Of a DNA stretch of 64,000 nucleotides, positions 35,094 through 44,674 are shown piece by piece (the first letter of the stretch is position 1; each line of letters opens with the position of its first letter). Source of the DNA: Terriglobia bacterium (GTDB lineage: Bacteria > Acidobacteriota > Terriglobia > Bryobacterales > Bryobacteraceae); the NCBI GenBank assembly GCA_020073345.1, contig JAIQFI010000001.1, forward strand, positions 279,111-343,110, given 5' to 3'. The translations under genes and the position numbers were made by a program. A model generated the notes under the pieces. That model had not been told where the DNA came from. It did no database searches and worked only from the letters and a program-made list of their open reading frames with translations.

Positions 35094-35411
35094 CTACTTG
35101 CCAAATTCTTTGATCGCGCGCTTGAATCCCGGTGCGGCGGCAGCCAGATCCTCGGGAGTCATCGTCGGCCTTACTGTAACCTGGGCGTTAAAGGCCAGGA
35201 ACCACGGCTCCGCGACTCTCGGAAGTTCGGAGGAATCCTTCATGTCGAAAATAACGACTGCGCAGCGCTCGCCGCTGTCGGTGGCGACGAAATAGGCAGC
35301 TTCCGGTTTGAGATCCGCCAGGATCTTCTTCAACGTGGATTCCAACGTCCCTTTCCGCACCGCGGCGTTGGCGGTCTCGGTCGGAATCACGGCTCTCAGC
35401 AACATTCGCAT
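35094..35411 (-). CDS. Small cytosolic protein of unknown function
   Basis: The 105-residue protein ('MRMLLRAVIPTETANAAVRKGTLESTLKKIL...PEAAYFVATDSGERCAVVIFDMKDSSELPRVAEPWFLAFNAQV') looks like a ferredoxin-like or dimeric alpha-beta barrel domain. There is no signal peptide, no membrane segment and no catalytic motif that I can name. GGGAGGGAC precedes the ATG at a good distance, and codon bias matches the neighbours. It is 34 nt downstream of leuD on the same strand and could be the tail of the leu operon. Confidence 0.7.
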   Translation of the reverse strand: MRMLLRAVIPTETANAAVRKGTLESTLKKILADLKPEAAYFVATDSGERCAVVIFDMKDSSELPRVAEPWFLAFNAQVTVRPTMTPEDLAAAAPGFKRAIKEFGK

Positions 35412-35445
35412 GGGTATTGTCCCTCCCTCAGGGACTCTTGCGATG

Positions 35446-36039
35446 TTACCGCAGTGTGTTGACCGAACCTACACGCTGGGCTTCGAAGGCCGCAATCGCA
35501 GGTTCCTGCTGGAGCATGTAGCCTAGCTCGTCGATGCCTTCAACCAAGCACTGCTTGGCGAAGCTGTCGATGGGAAATTCGACTACGCGTCCGCTGGGGA
35601 GCGTGACAGTCTGGGCTGCCAGGTCTATCTTCACCGTGGCCCACGGCGATTTCAGCAGTTCGGCATGGGCATCGGCGGGAACCACTACGGGCAGAAGCTG
35701 GTTCTTGAGGGCGTTGCCTTTGAAAATATCCGCGAAGGAGGTGCTGATCACTGCGCGAATGCCGGATTGCACCAGCGCCCACGGAGCGTGCTCGCGCGAG
35801 CTGCCGCAGCCGAAGTTGTCGCCGGTCACCAGAATCTGGACGCCCTTCGCTTCCGGCTTGTTGAGGACGAAGTCCGGTTTAGGTGTCCCGTCGGCGTTGA
35901 GCCGCCAGTCGCGGAACAAGCCCTCGCCCAAGCCTTCTTTCGAAATCGACTTGAGGTAGCGCGCCGGGATGATCTGATCGGTATCGATGTTGTCAACAGG
36001 CAGAACGGCGATCTTGCTTTCGATTTTTTCGAATTTCAT
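35446..36039 (-). CDS. leuD: 3-isopropylmalate dehydratase small subunit
   Basis: The 197-residue swivelling-domain subunit has '[16 protein letters not shown]', '[17 protein letters not shown]' and '[12 protein letters not shown]'. With LeuC it isomerises 2- to 3-isopropylmalate in leucine synthesis. It starts 7 nt after leuC. The C-terminal segment '[28 protein letters not shown]' is the usual LeuD tail. Confidence 0.96.
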   Translation of the reverse strand: MKFEKIESKIAVLPVDNIDTDQIIPARYLKSISKEGLGEGLFRDWRLNADGTPKPDFVLNKPEAKGVQILVTGDNFGCGSSREHAPWALVQSGIRAVISTSFADIFKGNALKNQLLPVVVPADAHAELLKSPWATVKIDLAAQTVTLPSGRVVEFPIDSFAKQCLVEGIDELGYMLQQEPAIAAFEAQRVGSVNTLR

Positions 36040-36046
36040 GGTGATC

Positions 36047-37450
36047 CTATAAGAGCGTCCGAACGTCTGTCACGACGCCGGTGACTGCCGACGCCGCGGC
36101 CGTGAGCGGGCTCGCCAGGAACGTCCGCCCGCCCTTGCCCTGCCGGCCTTCGAAGTTGCGATTGCTGGTCGAGACGCTGTACTCGCCGGGCTCGAGCTGA
36201 TCGCCATTCATCGCCAGGCACATGGAGCAGCCGGCTTCGCGGAAATCGGCGCCCGCCTCACGGAAGATTTTGTCCAGACCCTCGGCCTCGGCCTGTTTCT
36301 TCACTTGCATCGATCCCGGGACCACCAGCATGCGGACATGCGGATTGACCTTGCGGCCTTTCATCACACTCGCGGCCGCGCGCAGATCGGAAATGCGGGA
36401 GTTGGTGCAGCTCCCCACGAATACCACGTCGATCTTGTGCCCCTTGAGCTGCTTCCCGGGCTCGAGATCCATGTACTTCAGGGCCTTGATCAAATCGGAT
36501 TTCTCGATCGGGTCGGACACCGAAGCGGGATCGGGGATCGCGCCCGAGATGGGGATGCCCATGCCTGGATTCGTGCCGAACGTGACCATTGGTTCGAGCG
36601 TGCTTGCATCGAGCGTCAGCTCTTTCGCGTACTGCGCACCTTGATCGGTCGGAAGCTGCTTCCAGCGTGCGAGCGCCGCGTCCCAATCGGCACCCTTGGG
36701 TGCGAACTCACGACCGGAGATGTACTGATAAGTCGTATCGTCGGGCGCGACCAGACCGGCGCGAGCGCCGCCTTCGATCGACATGTTGCAGATGGTCATG
36801 CGCTCCTCCATCGAGAGCGAGCTAATGGTGGAGCCCTGATACTCGAACACGGTTCCGGTGCCGCCGCCGATGCCGATCTTCGCGATCACCGCCAGAATAA
36901 TGTCCTTCGCGGACACGCCCGGCTTGAGCGCGCCTTCCACGCGAATCGCGTAGGACTTCGAGGGAGTCTGCAGCAGACATTGCGTGGCGAACACGTGCCC
37001 TACCTGACTGGTTCCGATGCCGAAAGCCAGCGCGCCAAAGGCTCCGTGCGTCGCCGTGTGGCTGTCGCCGCAGACGATGGTCATGCCGGGCTGGGTAAGT
37101 CCCTGCTCCGGACCGATCACGTGCACGATGCCCTGCTTGGTGGTTTTCAGATCGTAGAGGCGGATGCCGAAATCCTTGCAGTTCTGGGTCATCTGATCCA
37201 GTTGCGCCTTGCCGATGGGATCGAGCATCGGAAGATCGCGCGACGTCGTCGGCGTGCTGTGATCCATGGTCGCGATGGTCAGATCCGGGCGTCGAACTTT
37301 CAGCCCACGTTCGCGAAGGGTCGAGAAGGCCTGCGGAGAGGTCACTTCATGCGTGAGATGCAGGTCGATGTAGAGCAGCGCCGGAGCTCCCGGCTTCTCG
37401 GCGACTACGTGGCTGTCCCAGATTTTTTCTACGATCGTACGCGGTTTCAT
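36047..37450 (-). CDS. leuC: 3-isopropylmalate dehydratase large subunit
   Basis: The 467-residue aconitase-family subunit has the [4Fe-4S] cysteines '[13 protein letters not shown]' and '[13 protein letters not shown]', plus '[32 protein letters not shown]'. The start ATG overlaps the leuB stop by 4 nt. '[21 protein letters not shown]' near the C-terminus is the conserved substrate loop. All key residues are intact. Confidence 0.97.
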   Translation of the reverse strand: MKPRTIVEKIWDSHVVAEKPGAPALLYIDLHLTHEVTSPQAFSTLRERGLKVRRPDLTIATMDHSTPTTSRDLPMLDPIGKAQLDQMTQNCKDFGIRLYDLKTTKQGIVHVIGPEQGLTQPGMTIVCGDSHTATHGAFGALAFGIGTSQVGHVFATQCLLQTPSKSYAIRVEGALKPGVSAKDIILAVIAKIGIGGGTGTVFEYQGSTISSLSMEERMTICNMSIEGGARAGLVAPDDTTYQYISGREFAPKGADWDAALARWKQLPTDQGAQYAKELTLDASTLEPMVTFGTNPGMGIPISGAIPDPASVSDPIEKSDLIKALKYMDLEPGKQLKGHKIDVVFVGSCTNSRISDLRAAASVMKGRKVNPHVRMLVVPGSMQVKKQAEAEGLDKIFREAGADFREAGCSMCLAMNGDQLEPGEYSVSTSNRNFEGRQGKGGRTFLASPLTAAASAVTGVVTDVRTLL

Positions 37451-38499
37451 AAAGCTTCACTCACTGCTTTCCCGACTTCTTGAGTCGTCGCGGGCTTGCC
37501 CTTCGGTCTCAGGTCGGCCGTGACGCGGCCCGATTCGAGCACTTTGCCGATGGCGTTGTTCACGGCGTTGGCTTCCTTCATGAGCCCGAACGTATACTCG
37601 AGCATGGCGGCCACGCTGCCGATGGCTCCCAGCGGATTGGCCTTGTTCTGGCCCGCGATGTCCGGCGCCGACCCGTGCACAGGCTCGTACAGTCCTTTCT
37701 TCTCGCCTAGCGAAGCCGAAGGCAGCATGCCGATCGACCCGGCCAGAATTCCCCCTACATCACTCAGGATATCGCCGAAGGTATTTTCGGTCAGCATGAC
37801 GTCGAATTGGCGAGGATTCAGCACCATCTGCATGGCGGCGTTGTCCACCAGCATGTGCTCGAGCTGGATGTTGGGGTATTGCTTGGCGACCTCGATCACC
37901 ACCTTGCGCCAGAACTGCGAAACCTCCAGCACGTTCGATTTGTCGACGCTGGTAACTTTCTTGCGCCGGTTCCCCGCCAGCTTAAACGCGGTGTGCGTGA
38001 CGCGCTCGACTTCCTTGCGGGTGTACGACATAGTGTTGAAGGCGCGATCGTTATCGATGCCGCGCGGCTGGCCATAGTAGAGACCACCGGTCAGCTCGCG
38101 GACGATGATCATGTCCGTACCTTCCACCACGTGATTCTTGAGCGGCGACGAATCGACCAGCGCGGGCCACGTGCGCACCGGACGCAAATTCGCGAACACG
38201 TCCAGCACGCGGCGCATGCCGAGCAGTCCAGCCTCGGGACGCTGGCTGGGCGGAGCCGCATCGAACTCCGGCAATCCCACGGCGCCCATGAGCGTGGCGT
38301 CGGCCTTCTGGCAAAGCTCCTCGGTTTCCTTGGGAAACGGCGTGCCGGTCTTATGTATGGCTACACCGCCAAGGAGTCCTTCGGACAGGTCCAAGGTGTG
38401 GCCGAATTTCTTGCCGACGGCTTTCAACACTTCTACCGCCGCGGCGGTCACTTCCGTACCAATCCCGTCGCCGGGCAACAACAGTATCTTTAGATTCAT
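37447..38499 (-). CDS. leuB: 3-isopropylmalate dehydrogenase
   Basis: The 350-residue protein has '[13 protein letters not shown]', the catalytic '[14 protein letters not shown]', '[17 protein letters not shown]' and the metal/NAD segment '[42 protein letters not shown]', all diagnostic of LeuB. It oxidatively decarboxylates 3-isopropylmalate with NAD. Gene order on this strand is leuA-leuB-leuC-leuD with short or negative spacing, so one transcript is likely. Confidence 0.96.
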   Translation of the reverse strand: MNLKILLLPGDGIGTEVTAAAVEVLKAVGKKFGHTLDLSEGLLGGVAIHKTGTPFPKETEELCQKADATLMGAVGLPEFDAAPPSQRPEAGLLGMRRVLDVFANLRPVRTWPALVDSSPLKNHVVEGTDMIIVRELTGGLYYGQPRGIDNDRAFNTMSYTRKEVERVTHTAFKLAGNRRKKVTSVDKSNVLEVSQFWRKVVIEVAKQYPNIQLEHMLVDNAAMQMVLNPRQFDVMLTENTFGDILSDVGGILAGSIGMLPSASLGEKKGLYEPVHGSAPDIAGQNKANPLGAIGSVAAMLEYTFGLMKEANAVNNAIGKVLESGRVTADLRPKGKPATTQEVGKAVSEAL

Positions 38500-38535
38500 T
38501 CCGTCCTATTTTTCGGTGATGCTGAAGGAAAGCTG

Positions 38536-39714
38536 CTAGCTGGCGGTCACGCCTGTTTGCTTGGTTTCTTCCACCACTTCGCGCGCGAGGCCGATAATCT
38601 CTTCGTTGCGAAGGCCCTTCTTGCGGTCGGCCAGCTCCGTAAAACGATGGTACACCGTATCGAGCTGCTCCTTGGTGAGCGGCATGCCTAAATCCTCGCA
38701 GCGCTTGGCCAGCGCGTGACGGCCGCTGTGCTTGCCGAGCACCAGTTTCGATTCGGGCACGCCCACCGACTTCGGATCCATGATTTCGTACGTGGTCCGC
38801 TCCTTCAGGAATCCGTCCTGATGGATGCCGGCTTCATGCGCGAAGGCGTTCTCGCCGACAATTGCCTTGTTGGGCTGCGGCCCAAAGGTGATCAGCGAGG
38901 TGAGCAGCTGGCTGCACGGGAATAGATGCTCGGTCACAATGCGGGTTTCGAACGGAAGTAGATCACGGCGGGTGTTCAGCGCCATGACCACTTCTTCCAG
39001 CGCGGCGTTGCCGGCCCGCTCGCCGATGCCGTTGATGGTGCATTCGATTTGACGTGCACCGCCCTGAATCGCCGCCAGCGAATTCGCTACCGCCAGGCCC
39101 AGGTCGTCATGGCAGTGTACGCTGACGACCGCGGAGTCTCCCAAAGCTTTTACGATTCGCGCGATCAGCGCGCGATACTCCTCGGGGATGGAAAACCCTA
39201 CGGTGTCCGGAAGATTCACGGTCCGGGCGCCCGCCGCGACTACTGCGCGCGATACTTGCTCGAGGTAATCCGGATCGGTCCGGGTCGCGTCTTCGGCCGA
39301 GAATTCTACGTCATCGCAATACTCGCGAGCCAGCCGTACCGCGGCTACGGCTTCATCTAAAACCTGCTGCCGCGACTTCTTCAGCTTGTGCTTCAGATGG
39401 ATGTCGCTGGTCGCGATAAAAGTATGGATGCGCGGGCGACGTGCGTTCTTGAGCGAAGTGGCTGCCGCCAGGATGTCGCCGCGGTTCGAGCGGGCCAGCG
39501 CCGCGACGCTTACCCAGGGAAATTCGCGCGCCACCGCGTCCACCGCTTCCGAATCGCCCTGCGAGGCGATGGGAAACCCGGCTTCGAGAATATCGACGCC
39601 CAGTTCCACCAGCTTGGCCGCCATGCGGAGTTTTTCCGCCACGGTCATGCTGCATCCGGGCGATTGCTCCCCGTCACGCAACGTGGTGTCGAAGATATAT
39701 ACTCGATCGGCCAT
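38536..39714 (-). CDS. leuA: 2-isopropylmalate synthase, short form lacking regulatory domain
   Basis: The 392-residue protein has '[14 protein letters not shown]', '[50 protein letters not shown]' and '[24 protein letters not shown]', the HMGL-like synthase core and flexible-loop region. It stops where canonical LeuA (about 510 residues) continues into the C-terminal leucine-binding domain; only 36 nt separate its stop from leuB. Feedback inhibition by leucine is therefore doubtful. Homocitrate or citramalate synthase are possible alternatives, but linkage to leuBCD favours IPMS. It is first in the operon and divergent from a LysR gene. Confidence 0.9.
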   Translation of the reverse strand: MADRVYIFDTTLRDGEQSPGCSMTVAEKLRMAAKLVELGVDILEAGFPIASQGDSEAVDAVAREFPWVSVAALARSNRGDILAAATSLKNARRPRIHTFIATSDIHLKHKLKKSRQQVLDEAVAAVRLAREYCDDVEFSAEDATRTDPDYLEQVSRAVVAAGARTVNLPDTVGFSIPEEYRALIARIVKALGDSAVVSVHCHDDLGLAVANSLAAIQGGARQIECTINGIGERAGNAALEEVVMALNTRRDLLPFETRIVTEHLFPCSQLLTSLITFGPQPNKAIVGENAFAHEAGIHQDGFLKERTTYEIMDPKSVGVPESKLVLGKHSGRHALAKRCEDLGMPLTKEQLDTVYHRFTELADRKKGLRNEEIIGLAREVVEETKQTGVTAS

Positions 39715-39734
39715 TCGGTCCTCCCGTAAACCAC

Positions 39735-39764
39735 ATTATCAAGGCTCGGCGATGGATTTGGCAA
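39735..39764 (-). promoter_or_regulatory. Predicted sigma70-type promoter of leuA
   Basis: On the minus strand TTGCCA (39764-39759) and GATAAT (39740-39735) are separated by 18 nt. The expected start site is about 14 nt before the leuA ATG, leaving a short leader with GGGAGG and no room for an attenuator, so control is probably through the divergent LysR protein. Confidence 0.6.
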
Positions 39765-39785
39765 ATCAATAAGATTGTAAGGTAG

Positions 39786-39801
39786 TATAATGTTGCTTTA
39801 T
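39786..39801 (+). promoter_or_regulatory. -10 element and small palindrome before the LysR gene
   Basis: TATAAT (39786-39791) sits 8 nt before the LysR start codon, so the mRNA would be nearly leaderless. ATAA-N7-TTAT (39787-39801) is an AT-rich dyad, and AATC-AATAA-GATT (39764-39776) is a second one. Such dyads in a leuA/lysR intergenic region are candidate LysR-type boxes; no TTGACA-like -35 at standard spacing was found. Confidence 0.4.
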
Positions 39802-40687
39802 GGAACTGCACCCCCTGCGCGTGTTCCTGACCGTCGCGACCGAACGCAGTTTTTCGCGCGCGGCGGAGAAGCTGCTGCGGACCCAGCCTGCGGTTTCCCT
39901 TGCGATTCAACGACTTGAAGGCGAGGTTGGGGAGAAGTTGATCGACCGGTCCGCCAAGGATCTGCTGCTGACCGACGCCGGCCAGATAGTGCTGGACTAC
40001 GCCCGCCGCTTCGAGCATCTGCAGGGCGATCTGGAAAACGCCATGGCCGAGTTGCGCGACAAGTCCTCGGGCCGCCTGACCATTGGCGCGAACGAGTCGT
40101 CGACGCTCTATCTGCTGGATCACATCGGGCGCTATCGCGCGAAGTTTCCGAAGATCAAGGTGCAGGTGCGCCGCAGCCAGTCGAGCAAGATCCCGTCGCA
40201 ACTGGTCGACGGCGAGTTGGAGCTCGGGATACTGACCTACGATCCGGAAGACGACCGGCTGGTCTCGCAGGTGATTTACACGGATCATCTTTCGTTCATT
40301 GTGTCGCCGCAGCATAAGCTCGCCAAGCGCGACCAGGTGGCCATCAAGGAACTGGCGGGCGAGACATTCATCGCGCACAACGTGGTCTCGCCGTACCGCG
40401 GCGTGGTCATTCGCGAATTCCAGCGCCACAAAGTGCCGCTCAATATGGATGTGGAAATGCCGACCATCGAGTCGATCCGCAAAATGGTCGAGCGGAATGA
40501 GGGCGTCGCGTTCCTGCCGCGCATGTGCGTGGAGCAGGAGATTCGTCACGGCTTGCTCAAGGAGATCAAGGTGAAGCAGCTGGTGGTGGAGCGCAAGATC
40601 CGGCTGGCGTACCCGGCTCGGCGGGCGCTGAGCCACGCAGCGCAGGCGTTTTTGGAGGTGGTGGGGGCCGCCTCTTCAGCCTGTTAG
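39800..40687 (+). CDS. LysR-family transcriptional regulator
   Basis: The 295-residue protein has an N-terminal winged HTH (about 1-60, 'HPLRVFLTVATERSFSRAAEKLLRTQPAVSLAIQRLEGEVGEKLIDR') and a periplasmic-binding-protein-like effector domain (about 90-290, 'GRLTIGANESSTLYLLDHIGRYRAKFPKIKVQV'). It is divergent from leuA with an 85-nt gap, the classic arrangement for a LysR activator of the neighbouring operon, sensing a pathway intermediate such as isopropylmalate. That target is inferred from position only. Confidence 0.92.
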   Translation: MELHPLRVFLTVATERSFSRAAEKLLRTQPAVSLAIQRLEGEVGEKLIDRSAKDLLLTDAGQIVLDYARRFEHLQGDLENAMAELRDKSSGRLTIGANESSTLYLLDHIGRYRAKFPKIKVQVRRSQSSKIPSQLVDGELELGILTYDPEDDRLVSQVIYTDHLSFIVSPQHKLAKRDQVAIKELAGETFIAHNVVSPYRGVVIREFQRHKVPLNMDVEMPTIESIRKMVERNEGVAFLPRMCVEQEIRHGLLKEIKVKQLVVERKIRLAYPARRALSHAAQAFLEVVGAASSAC

Positions 40688-40701
40688 AATTGAGTTTCCC
40701 C

Positions 40702-41145
40702 ATGAAAATCGCTATCGGCGCGGATCATGCCGGGTTCGAGCTTAAGAACCAGCTCGGGGATTCCCTGCGCCAGACCGGCCACGAGGTGTGCGACTTCGGA
40801 ACGAATTCGGCCGAGTCGAGCGACTATCCGGACTATGCTGTCCGTGTCGCCAAGGCCGTGGCTTCCGGGACTGTCGAACGCGGCGTGCTGGTCTGCGGCA
40901 GCGGAGTCGGCATGTCGATCGCGGCGAACAAGGTGAATGGCGTCCGCGCGGCGCTGGGCGTGAGCCTTGAAGAAGTACGCCTCACGCGCGCCCACAACAA
41001 TCTGAACGTCCTGACTCTCGGGGCACGCTTCACCGATCCGGCGCTGGCTCTCGAACTGGTGCGAGCCTTTTTAGAAACGCCCTTTGAAGGGGGCCGCCAC
41101 GAACGCCGCGTCAAAAAAATAGCGGAGATGGAAGAGCAAGCATGA
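40702..41145 (+). CDS. rpiB: Ribose-5-phosphate isomerase B
   Basis: The 147-residue RpiB/LacAB-family protein has '[13 protein letters not shown]', the catalytic Cys segment '[25 protein letters not shown]', '[16 protein letters not shown]' and a typical C-terminus. It interconverts ribose 5-phosphate and ribulose 5-phosphate. The ATG lies 14 nt after the LysR stop. Its own stop overlaps the glyA ATG by 4 nt, so rpiB and glyA are coupled. Confidence 0.95.
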   Translation: MKIAIGADHAGFELKNQLGDSLRQTGHEVCDFGTNSAESSDYPDYAVRVAKAVASGTVERGVLVCGSGVGMSIAANKVNGVRAALGVSLEEVRLTRAHNNLNVLTLGARFTDPALALELVRAFLETPFEGGRHERRVKKIAEMEEQA

Positions 41146-42425
41146 CCGAACAGGAACGCATGGCACGGCCGCTCGCGGAAGTGGATCCGGAAATCTCCGA
41201 AGCCATCCGTAACGAAACAGAGCGGCAGAATTCGCATTTGGAATTGATCGCCAGCGAGAACTTTACCTCCCGGGCGATCCTGGAGGCCACCGGCAGCGTT
41301 TTCACCAACAAGTACGCGGAAGGCTACCCCGCCAAGCGTTATTACGGCGGGTGCGAGTTTACAGACATCGTCGAGAATCTGGCCCGCGAGCGCGCGAAGA
41401 AGCTGTTCCATGCCGAGTACGCCAACGTGCAGCCGCACTCCGGTTCTCAGGCCAATGAGGCTGCTTACGCTGCCGTTGTAAACCCCGGCGATACGGTCCT
41501 GGGCCTGAACCTGGCGCACGGCGGGCATCTGACCCACGGCAATCCGCTGAATTTTTCGGGCAAGACGTATAAGATCGTGCCCTACGGTGTGAATCGTGAC
41601 GACGAGCGTATCGATTACGGCGAGCTCGCGCGGCTGGCTGAGGAGCACAAGCCGAAGATGATCATCGCGGGCGGCAGCGCGTACCCTCGCACGCTCGACT
41701 TTCCGCGTTTCCGGCAAGTCGCTGACAGCGTGGGCGCGCTACTGTTGGTCGACATGGCGCACTTCTCGGGACTCGTGGCGGCGGGCCTGCACCCGAATCC
41801 TTGCGAGTGGGCCGATATCGTCACATCCACCACGCACAAGACGCTACGCGGGCCCCGCAGCGGCCTCATTCTGGCGAAGGAGAAATACGGCCCGGCCATC
41901 GACAAATCCCTGTTCCCCGGCGTGCAGGGCGGACCGCTGGTGCACGTGATCGCGGCCAAGGCGGTGTGCTTTCGCGAGGCGGCGACTCCCGAATTCGTGG
42001 CGTACTCACGCCAGGTTCTGGCGAATGCGCGCACCCTGGCGGAGAGTTTGCAGCAAGCGGGTTTCCGGATCGTCTCGGGCGGCACCGACACCCATTTGCT
42101 GTTGGCGGACGTCTTCGCGAAAGGCATTCGCGGCAAGGATGCGCAATCTGCGCTGGAACGCGCCAACATCACCGCCAACCGTAACGCGATCCCGTTCGAC
42201 CAGAATCCTCCCTTCAACCCCAGCGGGATGCGTTTCGGCAGTCCCGCGGTCACCACGCGGGGATTCCGCGAGCCCGAAATTCGCGAAGTCGCCAGACTCA
42301 TCGGCCGGGTTCTCGATAACATCCAGAGCGAAGACGTTGTGAACGAAGTCCGCCGTGCGGTGCGAGTACTGACGGACCGGTTTCCCTTGTACGCCTGGAA
42401 GCTCACGCCCGCAGCATTCCGATAG
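41142..42425 (+). CDS. glyA: Serine hydroxymethyltransferase
   Basis: The 427-residue PLP enzyme has '[44 protein letters not shown]', '[18 protein letters not shown]', '[13 protein letters not shown]' and the PLP lysine in '[20 protein letters not shown]'. It converts serine and tetrahydrofolate to glycine and methylene-tetrahydrofolate. Start ATGACCGAACAG overlaps the rpiB stop. Full length and complete. Confidence 0.97.
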   Translation: MTEQERMARPLAEVDPEISEAIRNETERQNSHLELIASENFTSRAILEATGSVFTNKYAEGYPAKRYYGGCEFTDIVENLARERAKKLFHAEYANVQPHSGSQANEAAYAAVVNPGDTVLGLNLAHGGHLTHGNPLNFSGKTYKIVPYGVNRDDERIDYGELARLAEEHKPKMIIAGGSAYPRTLDFPRFRQVADSVGALLLVDMAHFSGLVAAGLHPNPCEWADIVTSTTHKTLRGPRSGLILAKEKYGPAIDKSLFPGVQGGPLVHVIAAKAVCFREAATPEFVAYSRQVLANARTLAESLQQAGFRIVSGGTDTHLLLADVFAKGIRGKDAQSALERANITANRNAIPFDQNPPFNPSGMRFGSPAVTTRGFREPEIREVARLIGRVLDNIQSEDVVNEVRRAVRVLTDRFPLYAWKLTPAAFR

Positions 42426-42433
42426 GGGTAGTG

Positions 42434-43561
42434 ATGCCGCGGCACATCGTCATCGACGTCCGTCGCCTGGGTGACTTCGGGATCGGAACTTACATCCGTA
42501 ACCTGGTTCAAGCGCTGGCACGCCTGGACAAGGAGAGTCGCTACACGCTGGTCACACTTCCCAAGCACGCCCAGGAACTGTCCGGACTGGGGCCCAATTT
42601 CGGCACCGCGGAGTATGTCCGGTCAGATACTGATGTCATAGAAAATGCCGCCTTTCCCTTTTTCCTCCGCCGCCTTTATCCGGATTTAGTGCATATTCCT
42701 CTGAATTCCGTCCCCTATTGGATGCAGCGGCCTTACGTGGTGACCATCCACGACATGAGTAGCCTGCTTTACCCGGCGCGCGGCGACGTGCGTGGCGCGA
42801 TGCATCAGGAACGTTATCGACGCGGCGCGGCCCGCGCGGAACGCATCATCGCCGTATCCCATTCGACGCGCCGCGACATCGAAAGCTTCATGCGCATTCC
42901 CACCGAGCGCATTCGCACCATCTACAGCGCTCCCGATCCCTCCTTCGCCATCGATCCGCCGGACACCAGCCAAGACCAGCAGATTCTTCAACGCTATTCC
43001 ATACAGCCTCCCTTCATCCTCTATGCCGGGACCATCCGCCCCCAAAAGAATGTCCCGCGGCTGGTGGAAGCGTTCGCCGTGATTCGCTCCGAGCTTGAAA
43101 ACCATCCACTTTTCGGCCATCTCAAGCTTGTGATTATCGGCGACGAGCTCTCCCGATATCCCGCCGTGCGGCGCGCCGTGGTGGCCACGCGCGTGGAACC
43201 GTTCGTACGGTTTCTGGGGTTCGTTCCACTGGACACGCTGAAGGTTTTCTATCGTGCCGCCACGCTTTTCGCCTTTCCGTCGCTCTACGAAGGCTTCGGG
43301 CTTGCTCCTCTGGAAGCCATGGCGTGCGGGACTCCGGTGGTCGCCTCGGATGTTCCGGCCCTGGTGGAAGCCGTAGGTGATGCAGCCGAACTGGTTACGC
43401 CCGACAATCTTTTCGACGTCGCCCGCGGTCTGCGATCGGTGCTGCTGGACGAAGACCGGCGGCGAGGATTATCTCAAACAGGCCGCGCTCGCGCGCAACG
43501 TTTCGACTGGGACGACACAGCTCGCGCCGTATTAGATGTCTATCGGGAAATAACGTCATAG
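42434..43561 (+). CDS. Glycosyltransferase family 4 (GT-B)
   Basis: I use the ATG at 42434 (the GTG three bases earlier is adjacent and possible). The 375-residue protein has an N-terminal acceptor domain ('DVRRLGDFGIGTYIRNLVQAL') and a C-terminal nucleotide-sugar domain ('ILYAGTIRPQKNVPRLVEAF', 'ATLFAFPSLYEGFGLAPLEAMACGTPVVASDVPALVEAVGDAA') with the Ex7E motif of retaining GT4 enzymes. It probably builds a surface glycan. No other glycan genes adjoin it; it starts 8 nt after glyA and may be transcribed with it. Confidence 0.92.
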   Translation: MPRHIVIDVRRLGDFGIGTYIRNLVQALARLDKESRYTLVTLPKHAQELSGLGPNFGTAEYVRSDTDVIENAAFPFFLRRLYPDLVHIPLNSVPYWMQRPYVVTIHDMSSLLYPARGDVRGAMHQERYRRGAARAERIIAVSHSTRRDIESFMRIPTERIRTIYSAPDPSFAIDPPDTSQDQQILQRYSIQPPFILYAGTIRPQKNVPRLVEAFAVIRSELENHPLFGHLKLVIIGDELSRYPAVRRAVVATRVEPFVRFLGFVPLDTLKVFYRAATLFAFPSLYEGFGLAPLEAMACGTPVVASDVPALVEAVGDAAELVTPDNLFDVARGLRSVLLDEDRRRGLSQTGRARAQRFDWDDTARAVLDVYREITS

Positions 43562-43577
43562 ACTTCCAAAATATGGT

Positions 43578-43606
43578 TTGACTTATTCCAGTACTCGCAG
43601 TACTAT
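43578..43606 (+). promoter_or_regulatory. Strong sigma70-type promoter
   Basis: TTGACT (43578-43583) and TACTAT (43601-43606) are spaced exactly 17 nt apart, ahead of the zinc-ribbon gene. This is the best consensus match noticed in the window. Confidence 0.65.
43590..43604. promoter_or_regulatory. AGTACT palindrome repeat overlapping the promoter
   Basis: AGTACT-CGC-AGTACT: each half is itself palindromic, giving both direct and inverted symmetry, centred between -35 and -10 and covering part of the -10. A protein bound here would block RNA polymerase, so this is a candidate repressor operator. Confidence 0.5.
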
Positions 43607-43666
43607 TACCGTACAATCCTTGGGAAGCAGGACGGAATGTGTGTTCGTCGAAAGGAAGTCTCACTT

Positions 43667-44236
43667 ATGGATTGGACGCGGTCAGAGACTCTCGCTTTGG
43701 CCATGCCTCAGTGTACGCAATGCCACGGATCGGGATTGCGTCTTGCAAGAAAGGGTGTGCTGACACCCTGTAACTGCGTGCTGCGCGGTATTTTCCGGAT
43801 CTGCTACGACCGGTTCGTGAAATGCGTAACCCAGGAGCGGCACCTGAGCCGACTCTCCTTGGAGCCCCATGTGGGGCGCCAGCGGCCGAATACCTGGGGA
43901 AGGAAAGATGAGGAGTTTATCGCGGATTTTTCCCTAGTCTCGCGCAGGGCTTTGAGCGACGACGAGTACCGGCTCTTTCGATATCACTTTTTGCTGGGGG
44001 CGGACTGGAAGCTGTGCACACGCAAACTGGGGATGGATCGCGGAAATTTTTTCCACAGCGTCTACCGGATCGAACAGAAGCTGGGCCGCCTCTTCCGGGA
44101 GCTGGAGCCCTATCCGCTGTTTCCGCTCGACGATTATTTTCACGGGCCATCGCGCATGGCGCCTGCGTTTAGCCCGGTTGCGCACCGGGAGAACGCACTG
44201 CATCCTCGCCTACCGCCCATCGGCAAGACGGCGTGA
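43667..44236 (+). CDS. Zinc-ribbon protein with sigma-region-4-like C-terminus
   Basis: I chose the ATG at 43667, which has AAGGAAG 8 nt upstream; the ATG at 43637 in the same frame is an alternative. The 189-residue product has 'MPQCTQCHGSGLRLARKGVLTPCNCVLRGIFRICY' near the N-terminus, with CxxCxGxG and CxC pairs like a DnaJ-type zinc ribbon. The C-terminal half ('RALSDDEYRLFRYHFLLGADWKLCTRKLGMDRGNFFHSVYRIEQKLGRLFREL') looks like a helix-turn-helix of sigma region 4 type. Possibly a small DNA- or RNA-binding regulator. The family is unnamed to me. It overlaps tadA convergently by 27 nt. Confidence 0.75.
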   Translation: MDWTRSETLALAMPQCTQCHGSGLRLARKGVLTPCNCVLRGIFRICYDRFVKCVTQERHLSRLSLEPHVGRQRPNTWGRKDEEFIADFSLVSRRALSDDEYRLFRYHFLLGADWKLCTRKLGMDRGNFFHSVYRIEQKLGRLFRELEPYPLFPLDDYFHGPSRMAPAFSPVAHRENALHPRLPPIGKTA

Positions 44237-44671
44237 GCTAAAGAAACGCTGCAACAGCTCGGCGCATTCGGCGCCCAGCACGCCTTCCACGATCTCGACG
44301 CGGTGATTCAGGACGTCTGTGTCAGCCAGTCGAAACTTACTGCGAACACCGCCGAAGCGGAGATCGCGCGCACCAAACACCAGGCGGGAAATGCGTGCCG
44401 CCACTAACGCGCCCGCGCACATCACGCAGGGCTCCAGCGTCGCGTACATCGTGGCGCCTTCCAGCCGGTAATTGCCGATTGCGGCGGCCGCCTCGCGCAC
44501 GGCCAGGATTTCGGCATGCGCGGTCGGGTCGTTGCGTGAGATGGGAGAATTTCGGCCGCGCCCCACCACGCGGCCGTCGAGCACGACCACCGCGCCGACC
44601 GGGACCTCCCCCCCGCGCTCGGCTTCCCGGGCCAGTTCCAGCGCCTCCCGAAGAAAATCTTCGTCCGACAA
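44210..44671 (-). CDS. tadA: tRNA-specific adenosine deaminase
   Basis: The 153-residue cytidine-deaminase-fold enzyme has zinc ligands H52 (AHAEI), C82 and C85 (PCVMC) and the proton-shuttling E54. It deaminates A34 to inosine in the tRNA-Arg anticodon. A TTG start at 44671 is used, 3 nt after the upstream stop, so initiation probably depends on coupling to the O-methyltransferase gene. 'YRLEGATMYATLEPCVMCAGALV' is diagnostic. Confidence 0.94.
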   Translation of the reverse strand: MSDEDFLREALELAREAERGGEVPVGAVVVLDGRVVGRGRNSPISRNDPTAHAEILAVREAAAAIGNYRLEGATMYATLEPCVMCAGALVAARISRLVFGARDLRFGGVRSKFRLADTDVLNHRVEIVEGVLGAECAELLQRFFSSRRLADGR

Positions 44672-44674
44672 AAG

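Noticed and set aside
36305..37483. Long plus-strand open frame (about 390 codons) opposite leuC
   Set aside because: It is the antisense shadow of leuC. The translation is Arg/His-rich with no domain, and LeuC is complete on the other strand.
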